DNA of 64,000 nt, from contig CP014609.1 of the NCBI GenBank assembly GCA_001586195.1, positions 62,001-126,000 on the forward strand, in the 5' to 3' direction. A model generated the notes under the pieces. The model did not search any database. It was not told where the DNA came from and saw nothing but the letters and a program-made list of their open reading frames with translations. Source of the DNA: Solibacillus silvestris. Lineage in GTDB: Bacteria; Bacillota; Bacilli; Bacillales_A; Planococcaceae. The translations under genes were made by a program, and so were the position numbers. Each line of letters starts with the position of its first letter. Position 1 is the first letter of the stretch. Of the stretch, positions 34,243 to 43,444 are shown piece after piece.

Positions 34243-34264
34243 TCTTAAGAATTTCTTCAGATTT
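34243..34264 (+). promoter_or_regulatory. Direct-repeat box upstream of the response regulator gene
   Basis: TCTTAAGAATT followed at once by TCTTCAGATTT: an 11-bp direct repeat, the usual arrangement for OmpR-type regulators. The same 22-bp block, with one change, occurs at 57535-57556 before an ABC exporter operon. Probably the binding site of the regulator encoded next. Confidence 0.55.
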
Positions 34265-34332
34265 TCAGTAGTTAGATGTTAAGAAATGGGCTTTATTATA
34301 AACTTATAAGAAAAAGTTGTGAGGTGAGCAAG

Positions 34333-35019
34333 ATGAATCAGCTGACGGTGCTCGTAACAGATGACGATCAGGACATCCGGGACGGCATAGAAATTTATTT
34401 GAAAAATGAAGGTTACCGGGTGTTAAAAGCGGCAGACGGGCTTGAGGCAATCGAACTGCTTGAACAAAATGAAGTACACTGTATGATTTTAGACATCATG
34501 ATGCCGAAAATGGATGGGATTACCGCGACATTCAAAATTCGTGCAGAACGCAATATCCCGATTATTATGCTCAGTGCAAAGGCGGAACAAAGCGATAAAA
34601 TTCATGGGCTTTCAGTAGGTGCGGACGATTATATTACAAAGCCGTTCCACCCACTTGAATTGATGGCACGCGTCAAGTCCCAGCTAAGACGCTATGTCAA
34701 CTTCGGCACGGTAGGAGAAGCCGCTCCGCTTGTTGAAGGACTGGAGCTGGACGCTGCAGCGCGGGAAATCCGTGTGGACGGAGAACCTGTCAAACTGACA
34801 CCGACTGAGTATAAAATAACCGAACTTCTATTAAAGAATGCGGGGCGCGTCTATTCGATCAGCGATATTTATGAACTCGTATGGAATGAACCCGCGTATA
34901 ACGCAGAAAATATTGTTGCCGTGCATATCCGGAAAATCCGTGAAAAAATCGAAGCCGACCCGAAAAATCCCCGTTATTTAAAAGTGGTGTGGGGATTGGG
35001 TTATAAAATTGAAAAGTAA
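34333..35019 (+). CDS. OmpR-family response regulator
   Basis: 228 residues. Receiver domain with acidic pocket (VLVTDDDQDIRDG), phospho-acceptor Asp in MILDIMMPKMDG (about residue 54) and Lys in DDYITKPFHP; C-terminal winged helix ending in NPRYLKVVWGLGYKIEK. It acts with the histidine kinase two genes on. ATG 34333 is set by GAGGTGAGC 5-10 bp upstream. It overlaps a small membrane protein gene. Confidence 0.94.
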   Translation: MNQLTVLVTDDDQDIRDGIEIYLKNEGYRVLKAADGLEAIELLEQNEVHCMILDIMMPKMDGITATFKIRAERNIPIIMLSAKAEQSDKIHGLSVGADDYITKPFHPLELMARVKSQLRRYVNFGTVGEAAPLVEGLELDAAAREIRVDGEPVKLTPTEYKITELLLKNAGRVYSISDIYELVWNEPAYNAENIVAVHIRKIREKIEADPKNPRYLKVVWGLGYKIEK

Positions 35020-35143
35020 AATTTTCTCTTGGGTTGGAGCTCTCGGCGCGGTGATCGGTTTTTATTTTATCGGGACATATTTTATCGACTATTTGACAGG
35101 GCGTTTTGTACCTTTAGTAAAGCAATTTCTATATTTTTTATAA
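35009..35143 (+). CDS. Small single-helix membrane protein between regulator and kinase (44 aa)
   Basis: TTG 35009 overlaps the end of the response regulator gene by 11 bp, so translation is probably coupled. The 44 residues start MKSKIFSWVGALGAVIGFYF and contain one membrane helix and a C-terminal amphipathic stretch (FVPLVKQFLYFL). The kinase starts 21 bp downstream. It may be a modulator of the kinase; this is an inference from position only. Confidence 0.55.
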   Translation: MKSKIFSWVGALGAVIGFYFIGTYFIDYLTGRFVPLVKQFLYFL

Positions 35144-35164
35144 TTAAGTGAGGAGGAAGAAAAG

Positions 35165-37360
35165 ATGAAAAACAATAAACTATACCTCCAGCTTTTTCTT
35201 ATGTTTGTGGTGGCAACTGCAGTCAGTTTAATTTTTACTAATGGCGGTCGTTATTTAGGAAAAACTTTTTATGAATCGCAAAACTATAACAACGAGGCAG
35301 AGAACTTAGTATACGAGTTCTCGCAATATGTTTTTAACACGCCGACGGAAGAGGAATTTAAAGGGGCTTTAACAGTATCGGATGAGGAAATGGACGATTA
35401 CCGTACATATTACGGCTCCCTTGCTGAGCAAATTCAAAATATTAAAGAGCAGTATTCAAGCGAAATAAATTCAACACAAGATCAGGAAGTAATCGAGGCA
35501 ATTGAACAAGAACGTGATGCCAAAATTGCCGACATTAAGAAAAACTTTGAAGATGATGAGTATGTAAAAGAAAAAATACTAGTAATTAAGAAAAAAGCGA
35601 TTCAGCAGAAGCTAAAAGAAATTGAAAGAGAAAAGAAAGAAGTTTTGAGCAAATACGATTACTTTGCTTATGAATTTAAAGATGAAAAAACCGGAGAAGT
35701 TTACCGTAATGGCGATATTAGTGAAAAGAATGTCTTTAAAAAAACATTTAAAAACGTAGGGGGAAACCTTACTGGTATATATCCACTTGATTTTTATGAG
35801 CATGATAACCTTGGTATTCTACAAGAAAGCTATACACTTGAGCAGGATTTATCGGATATTTCGGGTGTTGTAACAGTGCCGGCTAGTTGGATCGCAAACA
35901 CTCATATAAGCAATGAAAAAAGTGCGTTTATCATTACGAAATATGTGTATTACAGCATTATTCTTGCTGGGATCATCAGTTTTATTTTATTAATGACTAC
36001 ATTAGAACCAACGCTTGAGCAATTCAATCGTAAGTTCCAGCTACGTGAACTATTTGAACGTTTCCCTATTGATATTCGAATCGTAGCAACTCTTATTGCA
36101 ACATACTTCGCATTTTTATTTAATGGTTCTTTTACAAGATCCATCCAGACGCTAATTTATCACTATACGGATAATCGTTCGGGTTTTCTTACGGATTTTA
36201 TCGTAACAGGCGTTATCAGTTTTGCGCTTATTGTTGCAATCGTCTTTATGGTTGTTTCAATATGGGTAAGTTTAAAAGAGCAGCGTGATGTGGAGAAAAT
36301 CTGGCCGGAGACATTTATGGCAAAACTAGTCGATGTTGCAACAGCGATGTTTGAAAATCGTTCAATCGGAGTGCAATCGCTAATATTACTTATTGTTGTT
36401 TTCCTTGGAGGCTTCGGAGTAGCTGTTGTTATGGCATCAGGCAGTTTCGGTGTTTTCCTGTTCTATATGTTTTTATTTGTAGTGTTCTTTATTCCGGCAC
36501 TCTATATGTTCATGCGTCGTATGGGGTACCTGAACCGTATTATGCAGCATACTGAAAACATGGCACATGGCCGTCTCACAAAAGATTTAAAGGTGAAAGG
36601 GAAATCTCCTTTAGCGCGACACGCCGAAAATTTAAATGGGCTTCGTGAAGGTGTCCGTAACAGTATGAATGAACAGGCAAAAAGTGAGCAGATGAAAACA
36701 GAGCTCATTACGAATGTCAGCCATGATTTGCGTACACCGCTCACATCAATTATTACGTATACGGATTTACTGAAAAATCCAGCAATCACAGAGGAAGAGC
36801 GAAAAAAATATATCGACATTTTAGATGCGAAATCGAATCGTTTAAAAACATTAATTGAAGATTTATTTGAAGTATCGAAAATGGCAAGCGGCAATGTAGA
36901 AATTACGAAACAGCGCATCGACTTAGCACAACTGTTGCAGCAGGCGGTCGGTGAGCATGGAGAAGACTTTGCAGCAGCCAATTTGGATTTACGTATCAAT
37001 ATCGCTGAACAGCCGATTTATGCTCGTGTGGACGGGCAAAAATGGTGGCGTGTCATTGATAACTTAATTATTAACGCACGTAAATATTCGTTGGAAGGCA
37101 CACGTGTTTACGTCAACTTGAAGTCGCATGAGGGGAATGCCGAATTGACGGTAAAAAATGTCGCGAAATATGAGCTGAACGAGGAAGCGTCCCAATTAAT
37201 CGAGCGTTTCAAACGTGCCGATACATCACGTCATACAGAAGGTTCAGGGCTGGGGCTAGCCATTGCACAGTCAATTGTTGATTTGCATGACGGGCAATTG
37301 GACATCGCAGTTGATGGGGATCTGTTTAAAGTGACGGTTAGTATTCCAACAGATAAATAA
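35165..37360 (+). CDS. Membrane sensor histidine kinase with extracellular coiled coil
   Basis: 731 residues. First membrane helix (residues about 6-26), an extracellular region of about 230 residues with a long Lys/Glu coiled coil (about 85-165), then about five further helices up to residue 450. HisKA with phospho-His in NVSHDLRTPL (about 520), N box DNLIINARKYS, and G box GSGLGLAIAQSIV. It should phosphorylate the OmpR-type regulator upstream. The polytopic membrane part is larger than in simple two-helix kinases. Confidence 0.92.
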   Translation: MKNNKLYLQLFLMFVVATAVSLIFTNGGRYLGKTFYESQNYNNEAENLVYEFSQYVFNTPTEEEFKGALTVSDEEMDDYRTYYGSLAEQIQNIKEQYSSEINSTQDQEVIEAIEQERDAKIADIKKNFEDDEYVKEKILVIKKKAIQQKLKEIEREKKEVLSKYDYFAYEFKDEKTGEVYRNGDISEKNVFKKTFKNVGGNLTGIYPLDFYEHDNLGILQESYTLEQDLSDISGVVTVPASWIANTHISNEKSAFIITKYVYYSIILAGIISFILLMTTLEPTLEQFNRKFQLRELFERFPIDIRIVATLIATYFAFLFNGSFTRSIQTLIYHYTDNRSGFLTDFIVTGVISFALIVAIVFMVVSIWVSLKEQRDVEKIWPETFMAKLVDVATAMFENRSIGVQSLILLIVVFLGGFGVAVVMASGSFGVFLFYMFLFVVFFIPALYMFMRRMGYLNRIMQHTENMAHGRLTKDLKVKGKSPLARHAENLNGLREGVRNSMNEQAKSEQMKTELITNVSHDLRTPLTSIITYTDLLKNPAITEEERKKYIDILDAKSNRLKTLIEDLFEVSKMASGNVEITKQRIDLAQLLQQAVGEHGEDFAAANLDLRINIAEQPIYARVDGQKWWRVIDNLIINARKYSLEGTRVYVNLKSHEGNAELTVKNVAKYELNEEASQLIERFKRADTSRHTEGSGLGLAIAQSIVDLHDGQLDIAVDGDLFKVTVSIPTDK

Positions 37361-37368
37361 GGAATGAA

Positions 37369-37410
37369 AACTGCAGCGAGGGGTGTGTGCCTTGCTGTAG
37401 TTTTTTATTT
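37369..37410 (+). terminator. Terminator after the histidine kinase gene
   Basis: ACTGCAGCGAGG pairs with CCTTGCTGTAGT (G-U allowed) and runs into TTTTTATTTT. Confidence 0.82.
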
Positions 37411-37429
37411 TGGTGGTGCGCTTGGGGAT

Positions 37430-37612
37430 ATATTGGAAGAAAAAAGTTTTTATTAGAAAAAGTGGATCGGATATTTGAAAGTTCGGATCTGTTATTTGAA
37501 AAGTTCATGCACATATTAGAAAATCCGGCGATGATATTAGAAAACCCCGGTTTTATTAGAACAAGTGAATGCCATATTAGAAAAAAGCCGAATTTATTAG
37601 AAAACCGCAACT
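37430..37612 (+). repeat. 21-bp-period array E (nine units, motif TATTAGAA)
   Basis: Motif starts at 37432, 37452, 37473, 37494, 37515, 37536, 37555, 37576 and 37596: unit lengths 20,21,21,21,21,19,21,20, identical in order to array A although the bases between motifs are unrelated. Variants TATTTGAA and TATTGGAA occur. It begins 20 bp after the kinase terminator. Confidence 0.85.
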
Positions 37613-37723
37613 GATCGTCTTTGAAATTTTAAAAGATGATAATATTATTGACTAACGCCATAAGTCCAAAATATAGTAAAATAGCACATTGTAGATAAAA
37701 AATAAGTTAGGAGCAACATTCCG

Positions 37724-38794
37724 ATGCGTATACTTATAGGCATAGTAGTATTAGCGATATACAGTGGTCTCACTTTTTATCTTGGCTGGAATTTTAGGGC
37801 ATGGCTGTTGTCGATTCAGCAATTTCGCTGGCCGATTATTTATTGGACAGTGCTGTTTCTCGTATCATACGGTTATTTTATAGGAAAGCTCCATCCACTG
37901 TTCACGCCCTTCTCGGTGCTCGGCAGCTATTGGATGTTCTTTTTGCAGTATGGGCTCTTCCTTTGTATCATCGCCAACTTAATCATCAAGTTTACACCGC
38001 TTACAACGAAAATGGTAGGTACAGGGGTTGTTGGTTTACTCGTTGTATTATTGATTGCAGGTACATATTTTGCTTATTCACCGGTAGTTCGAAATGCGAC
38101 AATCAACATCGATAAACCTGGAGATGATATGCGTATCGTGATGGCATCGGATTTCCACCTCGGATTGTTGTCAGGGAAAGGACATTTGGAGAAATTTGTT
38201 GCGCTTTCAAATGAACAAAATCCTGATTTAGTGCTTCTTCCGGGTGATATTGTCGATGATAGTCCAAAGCGCTTTGTCGAAAAAGACATGGGCGAAGTGA
38301 TGAAAAATTTAAAGGCGACATATGGTGTATACGGAGTACTGGGTAACCATGAATATTACGGTAATGAAATACCGGAGTTTAAAAAGGAAATGGCTGAAGC
38401 AAACGTTAAAATTCTAATGGATGAAACAATTTTAGTGGCGAATCGTTTTTATTTAACAGGGCGGGAAGATGTGACGAACAAAAACCGTTTAGCCTTAAAT
38501 GAGATGCAGCCAGAAAAGGCAAACTTACCTTGGTTTGTTATGAACCATACGCCGCTGGATTTGGATGAGCCGGCTCGTTTAGGAGTGGATCTCCATGTTT
38601 CGGGACATACGCACCGCGGTCAAATGTGGCCAAACCACCTCATAACAGAAAGAACTTTTGAGTTGGATTACGGCCTTCTCAAAAAAGAGCAGTTACATGC
38701 GCTTGTTTCAAGCGGCTTTGGTTTTTGGGGGCCTCCGACACGTATTGGCAGTCGCTCCGAATTATGGGTAATAGATGTAAAATTTAGCGAATAA
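37724..38794 (+). CDS. Membrane-anchored metallophosphoesterase
   Basis: 356 residues: four N-terminal membrane helices (to about residue 130), then a calcineurin-like domain with the full motif series SDFHLG, GDIVDD, GNHEYYG, NHTP and SGHTHRGQ. It resembles YkuE/YpbG-type proteins that may act on phospholipid or cell-wall precursors; substrate inferred. uppP follows after 23 bp and may be co-transcribed. Confidence 0.9.
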   Translation: MRILIGIVVLAIYSGLTFYLGWNFRAWLLSIQQFRWPIIYWTVLFLVSYGYFIGKLHPLFTPFSVLGSYWMFFLQYGLFLCIIANLIIKFTPLTTKMVGTGVVGLLVVLLIAGTYFAYSPVVRNATINIDKPGDDMRIVMASDFHLGLLSGKGHLEKFVALSNEQNPDLVLLPGDIVDDSPKRFVEKDMGEVMKNLKATYGVYGVLGNHEYYGNEIPEFKKEMAEANVKILMDETILVANRFYLTGREDVTNKNRLALNEMQPEKANLPWFVMNHTPLDLDEPARLGVDLHVSGHTHRGQMWPNHLITERTFELDYGLLKKEQLHALVSSGFGFWGPPTRIGSRSELWVIDVKFSE

Positions 38795-38817
38795 GAAAGC
38801 AAAAAGGGGAACAGAAA

Positions 38818-39642
38818 ATGGAATGGATTGAGCTATTAAAAGCTTTAATTTTAGGGTTTGTCGAAGGGATGACCGAATTTGCGCCAGTTTCCTCAACAGG
38901 ACATATGATTATTGTTGATGATATGTGGTTGCAGACGAAGGAATTTTTAGGATCAGGTTCGGCAAATACATTTAAAATTGTCATTCAGCTAGGATCGATA
39001 TTGGCAGTTGTTTTCGTTATGTGGAAACGATTACTAAGTTTAGTTGGATTATATAAAATAGAAGGACAGAAAAAGACTCGTTTTAATCTGGGACATGTGA
39101 TTATCGGTATTATTCCAGCAGGTATTTTTGGCGTACTGTTTGAAGATTTTATCGATGAAAATCTATTCAGCATCAAAACCGTAATTGTAGGATTAATTAT
39201 CGGAGCGATCTTTATGATTATTGCTGATAAATTTGGACCTAAAAAGCCGGCCATTACGACACTGGATGATATTTCGTACAGTAAAGCACTGAAAATTGGA
39301 TTTATCCAATGTTTATCGCTTTGGCCAGGGTTTTCACGCTCGGGTTCAACGATTTCAGGCGGGGTATTGCTTGGATTGGACCATAAAACAGCAGCGGACT
39401 TTACGTTTATTATGGCCGTGCCGATTATGGCAGGGGCAAGCGGTTTGTCGCTTGTTAAGAACTGGGATCAAATTAACGCCGATCACTTTTGGTTTTATGT
39501 AGTAGGTTTTGTAAGCGCATTTGTATTTGCACTTATTTCGATTAAATTCTTCCTGAAGCTGATTTCAAAAGTGAAATTAACGCCATTCGCGATTTACCGA
39601 ATTGTGCTGGCACTTATATTAATCATCGTTTTAGCTGTATAA
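38818..39642 (+). CDS. uppP: Undecaprenyl-diphosphatase UppP (BacA)
   Basis: 274 residues with eight membrane helices. Signature segments are GFVEGMTEFAPVSSTGHMII (residues about 14-33; catalytic Glu and Ser-rich loop) and GFSRSGSTISGGVLLGLDH. It recycles undecaprenyl pyrophosphate to the monophosphate lipid carrier needed for cell-wall synthesis and gives bacitracin tolerance. A bidirectional terminator follows. Confidence 0.96.
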   Translation: MEWIELLKALILGFVEGMTEFAPVSSTGHMIIVDDMWLQTKEFLGSGSANTFKIVIQLGSILAVVFVMWKRLLSLVGLYKIEGQKKTRFNLGHVIIGIIPAGIFGVLFEDFIDENLFSIKTVIVGLIIGAIFMIIADKFGPKKPAITTLDDISYSKALKIGFIQCLSLWPGFSRSGSTISGGVLLGLDHKTAADFTFIMAVPIMAGASGLSLVKNWDQINADHFWFYVVGFVSAFVFALISIKFFLKLISKVKLTPFAIYRIVLALILIIVLAV

Positions 39643-39648
39643 CAAATA

Positions 39649-39694
39649 AAGGAGCTGTCTCGCAATAATATGCGCGGGACAGCTCCTTTTTGCC
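39649..39694. terminator. Bidirectional terminator after uppP
   Basis: AAGGAGCTGTCTCGC pairs with GCGCGGGACAGCTCCTT and carries T-rich ends; lies between convergent genes. Confidence 0.88.
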
Positions 39695-39695
39695 T

Positions 39696-40493
39696 TTATT
39701 TATTGAACAGATCAAATAATCCGCCGATGCCGCCTTCACCTGCGTCTTTACCGCCACCGCCTTGAGAAATCGGTGCTGCAGCAAACACACGGCTTGCCAG
39801 ACGGCTGAATGGCAATGATTGTACCCAAACTGTACCAGGACCGGAAAGCGTTGCAAAGAATAAACCTTCTCCACCGAATAAAGCCGTTTTAATGCCGCTT
39901 ACCATTTCGATATTGTAGTTTACATCTTGTGTCATCGCAACTAGACAGCCTGTATCAATGCGCAATGTTTCGCCTGGCTGAAGTTTACGTTCATAAATTG
40001 TACCGCCTGCATGCACAAAAGCCATACCGTCTCCTTCAAGCTTTTGCATAATAAACCCTTCACCACCGAAGAATCCTGTACCTAATTTCTTCTGGAATTC
40101 TACGCCAACCGATACACCTTTTGCCGCAGCTAAAAATGCGTCTTTTTGACAGATGATTTTGCCGTCCAATTCGCTTAAATTCATAGGAATGATTTTACCT
40201 GGATATGGAGAAGCAAAATACACTTTACGCTTGCCCATGCCGTTGTTAGTGAACGTTGTCATGAATAAGCTTTCACCTGTAATTAAACGTTTTCCTGCGC
40301 CAAGTAATTTCCCCATTAATCCGGAGCCCTGATTTGCAGAGCCATCACCAAATACTGTTTCCATCTGGATTTGATCTTCCATCATCATTAAACTTCCGGC
40401 TTCTGCTACAACCGTCTCCTGCGGGTCAAGCTCCACTTCTACAAACTGCATATCATCGCCGTGTAAAACGTAGTCGATTTCATGATTTTTCAT
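39696..40493 (-). CDS. AIM24/TIGR00266-family protein
   Basis: 265 residues, beta-rich. Family-typical stretches: VELDPQETVVAEAGSLMMME at the start, GLMGKLLGAGKRLITGESLF, and the end SLPFSRLASRVFAA followed by a Gly-rich tail (GGGGKDAGEGGIGGLFDLF). Function is unknown in bacteria; the yeast namesake is mitochondrial. It is transcribed alone. Confidence 0.88.
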   Translation of the reverse strand: MKNHEIDYVLHGDDMQFVEVELDPQETVVAEAGSLMMMEDQIQMETVFGDGSANQGSGLMGKLLGAGKRLITGESLFMTTFTNNGMGKRKVYFASPYPGKIIPMNLSELDGKIICQKDAFLAAAKGVSVGVEFQKKLGTGFFGGEGFIMQKLEGDGMAFVHAGGTIYERKLQPGETLRIDTGCLVAMTQDVNYNIEMVSGIKTALFGGEGLFFATLSGPGTVWVQSLPFSRLASRVFAAAPISQGGGGKDAGEGGIGGLFDLFNK

Positions 40494-40687
40494 TTTTATG
40501 TCCCCTTACAATTCAATTTAATATTTACAATAATAGATACGCTTGAAGATTCCAAAAGTTTCAAAACGGAGAAAATAATATTTGGCAATGAATAATATTC
40601 GTTCGTTATTCTTTTTGAGAGAAAAAGGGAATAAAGTAGAGAATGTCGAATAATAAAAAGGTAAATGAGAATTTGTGAGGTGGAGAA

Positions 40688-42169
40688 ATGAAGCTGTTAA
40701 ATTTTATTGGTGGAGAATGGATAGAAGACAATTCATTGCAAACGATGCCTGTGATCAATCCTGCAAATGGTGAACAGTTAGGAACGATACCACTTTCGAC
40801 AAAATTCCAAGTCGAACTTGCTGCACAAAAGGCGAAGGAGGCCCAAAAACAATGGGCACTTGTCCCTGCGCCAAAGCGTGCGGATTATTTATATGAAATT
40901 GCATTTAAACTGAAAGAAAAGAAAGAACATCTTGCGCAAATATTAACGAAGGAAATGGGCAAGGTCATTGAAGAAGCACGCGGGGAAGTGCAAGAAGGAA
41001 TCGACATGGCACTTTATATGGCAGCGGAGGGAAGACGTTTATTTGGAGAAACGGTCCCGTCGGAATTGCCGAATAAGTTTGCGATGAGTGTACGCGCACC
41101 GATTGGAGTGGCTGGACTTATTACGCCGTGGAATTTTCCGATTGCAATTGCAACATGGAAGTCTTTCCCTGCACTCGTTGCCGGTAATACGGTTATATGG
41201 AAGCCTTCTAACGAAACACCTTTCATGGCTTACGAGCTTGCCAAAATATTTGAAGAGGTCGGCTTACCGCCTGGTGTCGTCAACGTTGTATTCGGTTCCG
41301 GTCCTACGGTGGGAACAGCGATCGTCGAGCATCCGGACATCCGTGTGATTTCCTTTACAGGGTCAACAACGACAGGAAGCAAAGTAGCCGAGCTTGGCGG
41401 AAAACATCTGAAGAAAGTTTCGCTTGAAATGGGCGGGAAAAATGCGGTCATTGTAATGGATGATGCTAATTTGGATTTAGCGCTTGAAGGTATTTTATGG
41501 AGTGCTTTTGGTACGGCTGGGCAGCGCTGTACAGCATGCAGCCGTGTAATCGTGCATAAAAATGTAAAACAGGAGTTGGAAAATCGTCTTGTGGAAGCAA
41601 CGAAGCAGCTGACAATCGGAGACGGATTGGACCCTTCAGTTAAAGTAGGGCCAGTCATTAATAAGGCCGCACTGGAAAAAATTAATCATTATGTACAGAT
41701 CGGTAAGCAGCAAGGCGCAAACTTGCTGATTGGCGGAGAAATTTTATCAGAAGGCGAATTGTCAAAAGGCTATTACTATGCCCCGACAATTTTTACCGAT
41801 GTGGAGGCAACTAGTATTCTTGCACAGGAGGAAATTTTCGGTCCTGTTATTAGTATTATTGAAGTTAGCAGTTTGGAAGAGGCGATTGAAGTAAATAACG
41901 GTGTGAAGTTTGGCTTATCAAGCTCGATTTTCTCACAAGATATCAACAAAATCTTCAAAGCACAGCAGTTGCTTGATACAGGAATTGTTTATGTAAATGC
42001 CGGTACAACAGGTGCGGAAATTCACTTGCCGTTTGGCGGTACAAAGGGTACAGGAAATGGCCACCGCGATTCAGGGCAGGCAGCGCTTGATGTGTATACG
42101 GAATGGAAGAGTATTTATGTAGACTACAGCGGCAAGTTGCAACGTGCCCAAATCGATAATAACGCTTGA
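40688..42169 (+). CDS. Aldehyde dehydrogenase, probably 2-aminoadipate semialdehyde dehydrogenase
   Basis: 493 residues of the NAD(P)-dependent aldehyde dehydrogenase superfamily: [30 protein letters not shown] (Rossmann Gly), catalytic Glu in LEMGGKNA, and catalytic Cys in [12 protein letters not shown]. The C-terminus ends with [20 protein letters not shown]. Placed right before a lysine 6-dehydrogenase-like gene, it most likely oxidises 2-aminoadipate 6-semialdehyde (in equilibrium with piperideine-6-carboxylate). The substrate is inferred from the neighbour. Confidence 0.85.
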   Translation: MKLLNFIGGEWIEDNSLQTMPVINPANGEQLGTIPLSTKFQVELAAQKAKEAQKQWALVPAPKRADYLYEIAFKLKEKKEHLAQILTKEMGKVIEEARGEVQEGIDMALYMAAEGRRLFGETVPSELPNKFAMSVRAPIGVAGLITPWNFPIAIATWKSFPALVAGNTVIWKPSNETPFMAYELAKIFEEVGLPPGVVNVVFGSGPTVGTAIVEHPDIRVISFTGSTTTGSKVAELGGKHLKKVSLEMGGKNAVIVMDDANLDLALEGILWSAFGTAGQRCTACSRVIVHKNVKQELENRLVEATKQLTIGDGLDPSVKVGPVINKAALEKINHYVQIGKQQGANLLIGGEILSEGELSKGYYYAPTIFTDVEATSILAQEEIFGPVISIIEVSSLEEAIEVNNGVKFGLSSSIFSQDINKIFKAQQLLDTGIVYVNAGTTGAEIHLPFGGTKGTGNGHRDSGQAALDVYTEWKSIYVDYSGKLQRAQIDNNA

Positions 42170-42261
42170 TGATTCATCTACTCGAATCATCGCATCTCAA
42201 AAAATATGTGGACGCAATCACGCTGATGCGTAATTGACTTAATAAAAAAGGGGATGTTTAC

Positions 42262-43434
42262 ATGAAAGTAGTAGTGTTAGGTGCAGGATTGATGGGGAAA
42301 GAAGTAGCACGCGATTTAGTCCGTAGTGAAGATGTGAAGAAGATCTTTTTAGCCGATGTTTCAACAGCTCCTGCAAAGGAATTCGTTAATTCATTAAATA
42401 CAGATAAGGTGGAAGTTGTACAGCTTGATGCAGAAGATGACAAAGCATTGCGTGATGTCATCAGCCACGGCGATGTAGTAGTGAATGCGCTGTTCTATAA
42501 GTTTAATGAACGTGTGGCAAAAGCGGCAATTGATGCAGGGGTACATTCAGTAGACTTAGGAGGCCACATTGGCGGGATTACAGAATCTATTTTCGAACTG
42601 CACGGTCAGGCAGTCGATAAAGGTGTCACGATTATTCCGGATCTAGGTGTAGCACCGGGAATGATTAATATTTTGACAGGTTATGGGGCGACAAAGATTG
42701 ATTCGGTAGAGTCGATCAAACTTTATGTAGGTGGAATTCCAACAACACCACAACCTCCATTACATTATATTCGTGTGTTCTCGTTGGATGGAGTATTCGA
42801 TCACTATACAGAGCCTTCGAAAATGATTCAAAAGGGTATGCTTGCTGAGGTTGAATCTTTAACTGGACTGGAGCCGATCTACTTTGACGAGTTTGGAGTA
42901 TTGGAGGCATTCTACACATCAGGCGGAATTTCAACTTTATATAAAACATTCCCTCATGTGAAAACACTCGAATACAAGACGATCCGATACAAAGGGCATG
43001 CCGAGCAGTTTAAACTGCTTGCTGACTTAGGCTTCCTTGATAAAAACAATACCGTTGAAGCTGGTGGTCGTGAAGTAAATGTCCGAGAAGTAACAAGAGA
43101 AGTATTAGAGAAAAAACTGGATATCGGCAATAATGTCGATGCCGTACTATTACGTGCAATTATTTCAGGTGAAAAGTCAGAAGAGCAAATTACGTATGAA
43201 TATGAAATGGTCGTACGAAAAGATACAGAGCAAAACGTGACAGCGATGGCCCGTGCGACAGCAAATACGATTTCAATCGTGGCCCAAATGATCGGCAAAG
43301 GGCTGATTGGAGAGCGCGGTGTATTTGCACCGGAAACTGTTGTACCAGGTCGTGAGTTTATTCAGGAAATGGCAAGCCGTGGTGTTGACATTAAAGAAAC
43401 ATCACACCGTTCATCGATGATTGTAAAGTGGTAG
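42262..43434 (+). CDS. Saccharopine dehydrogenase-fold enzyme, probably L-lysine 6-dehydrogenase
   Basis: 390 residues. Rossmann start VVVLGAGLMGKEVARDLV, then VDLGGHIGGITESIFELH, IPDLGVAPGMINILTGYGA and LEYKTIRYKGHAEQFKLL. Size and these segments fit the Geobacillus-type lysine 6-dehydrogenase, which deaminates the epsilon-amino group of lysine using NAD+, rather than a fused or short saccharopine reductase. It sits between an aldehyde dehydrogenase and an acyl-CoA dehydrogenase, the order expected for lysine breakdown. Confidence 0.75.
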   Translation: MKVVVLGAGLMGKEVARDLVRSEDVKKIFLADVSTAPAKEFVNSLNTDKVEVVQLDAEDDKALRDVISHGDVVVNALFYKFNERVAKAAIDAGVHSVDLGGHIGGITESIFELHGQAVDKGVTIIPDLGVAPGMINILTGYGATKIDSVESIKLYVGGIPTTPQPPLHYIRVFSLDGVFDHYTEPSKMIQKGMLAEVESLTGLEPIYFDEFGVLEAFYTSGGISTLYKTFPHVKTLEYKTIRYKGHAEQFKLLADLGFLDKNNTVEAGGREVNVREVTREVLEKKLDIGNNVDAVLLRAIISGEKSEEQITYEYEMVVRKDTEQNVTAMARATANTISIVAQMIGKGLIGERGVFAPETVVPGREFIQEMASRGVDIKETSHRSSMIVKW

Positions 43435-43444
43435 GAGTGAAGCG

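Noticed and set aside
40560-40687. Sigma-54 promoter before the lysine catabolic operon (TTGGCAATG)
   Set aside because: The GC of the -12 element is missing at the required spacing.
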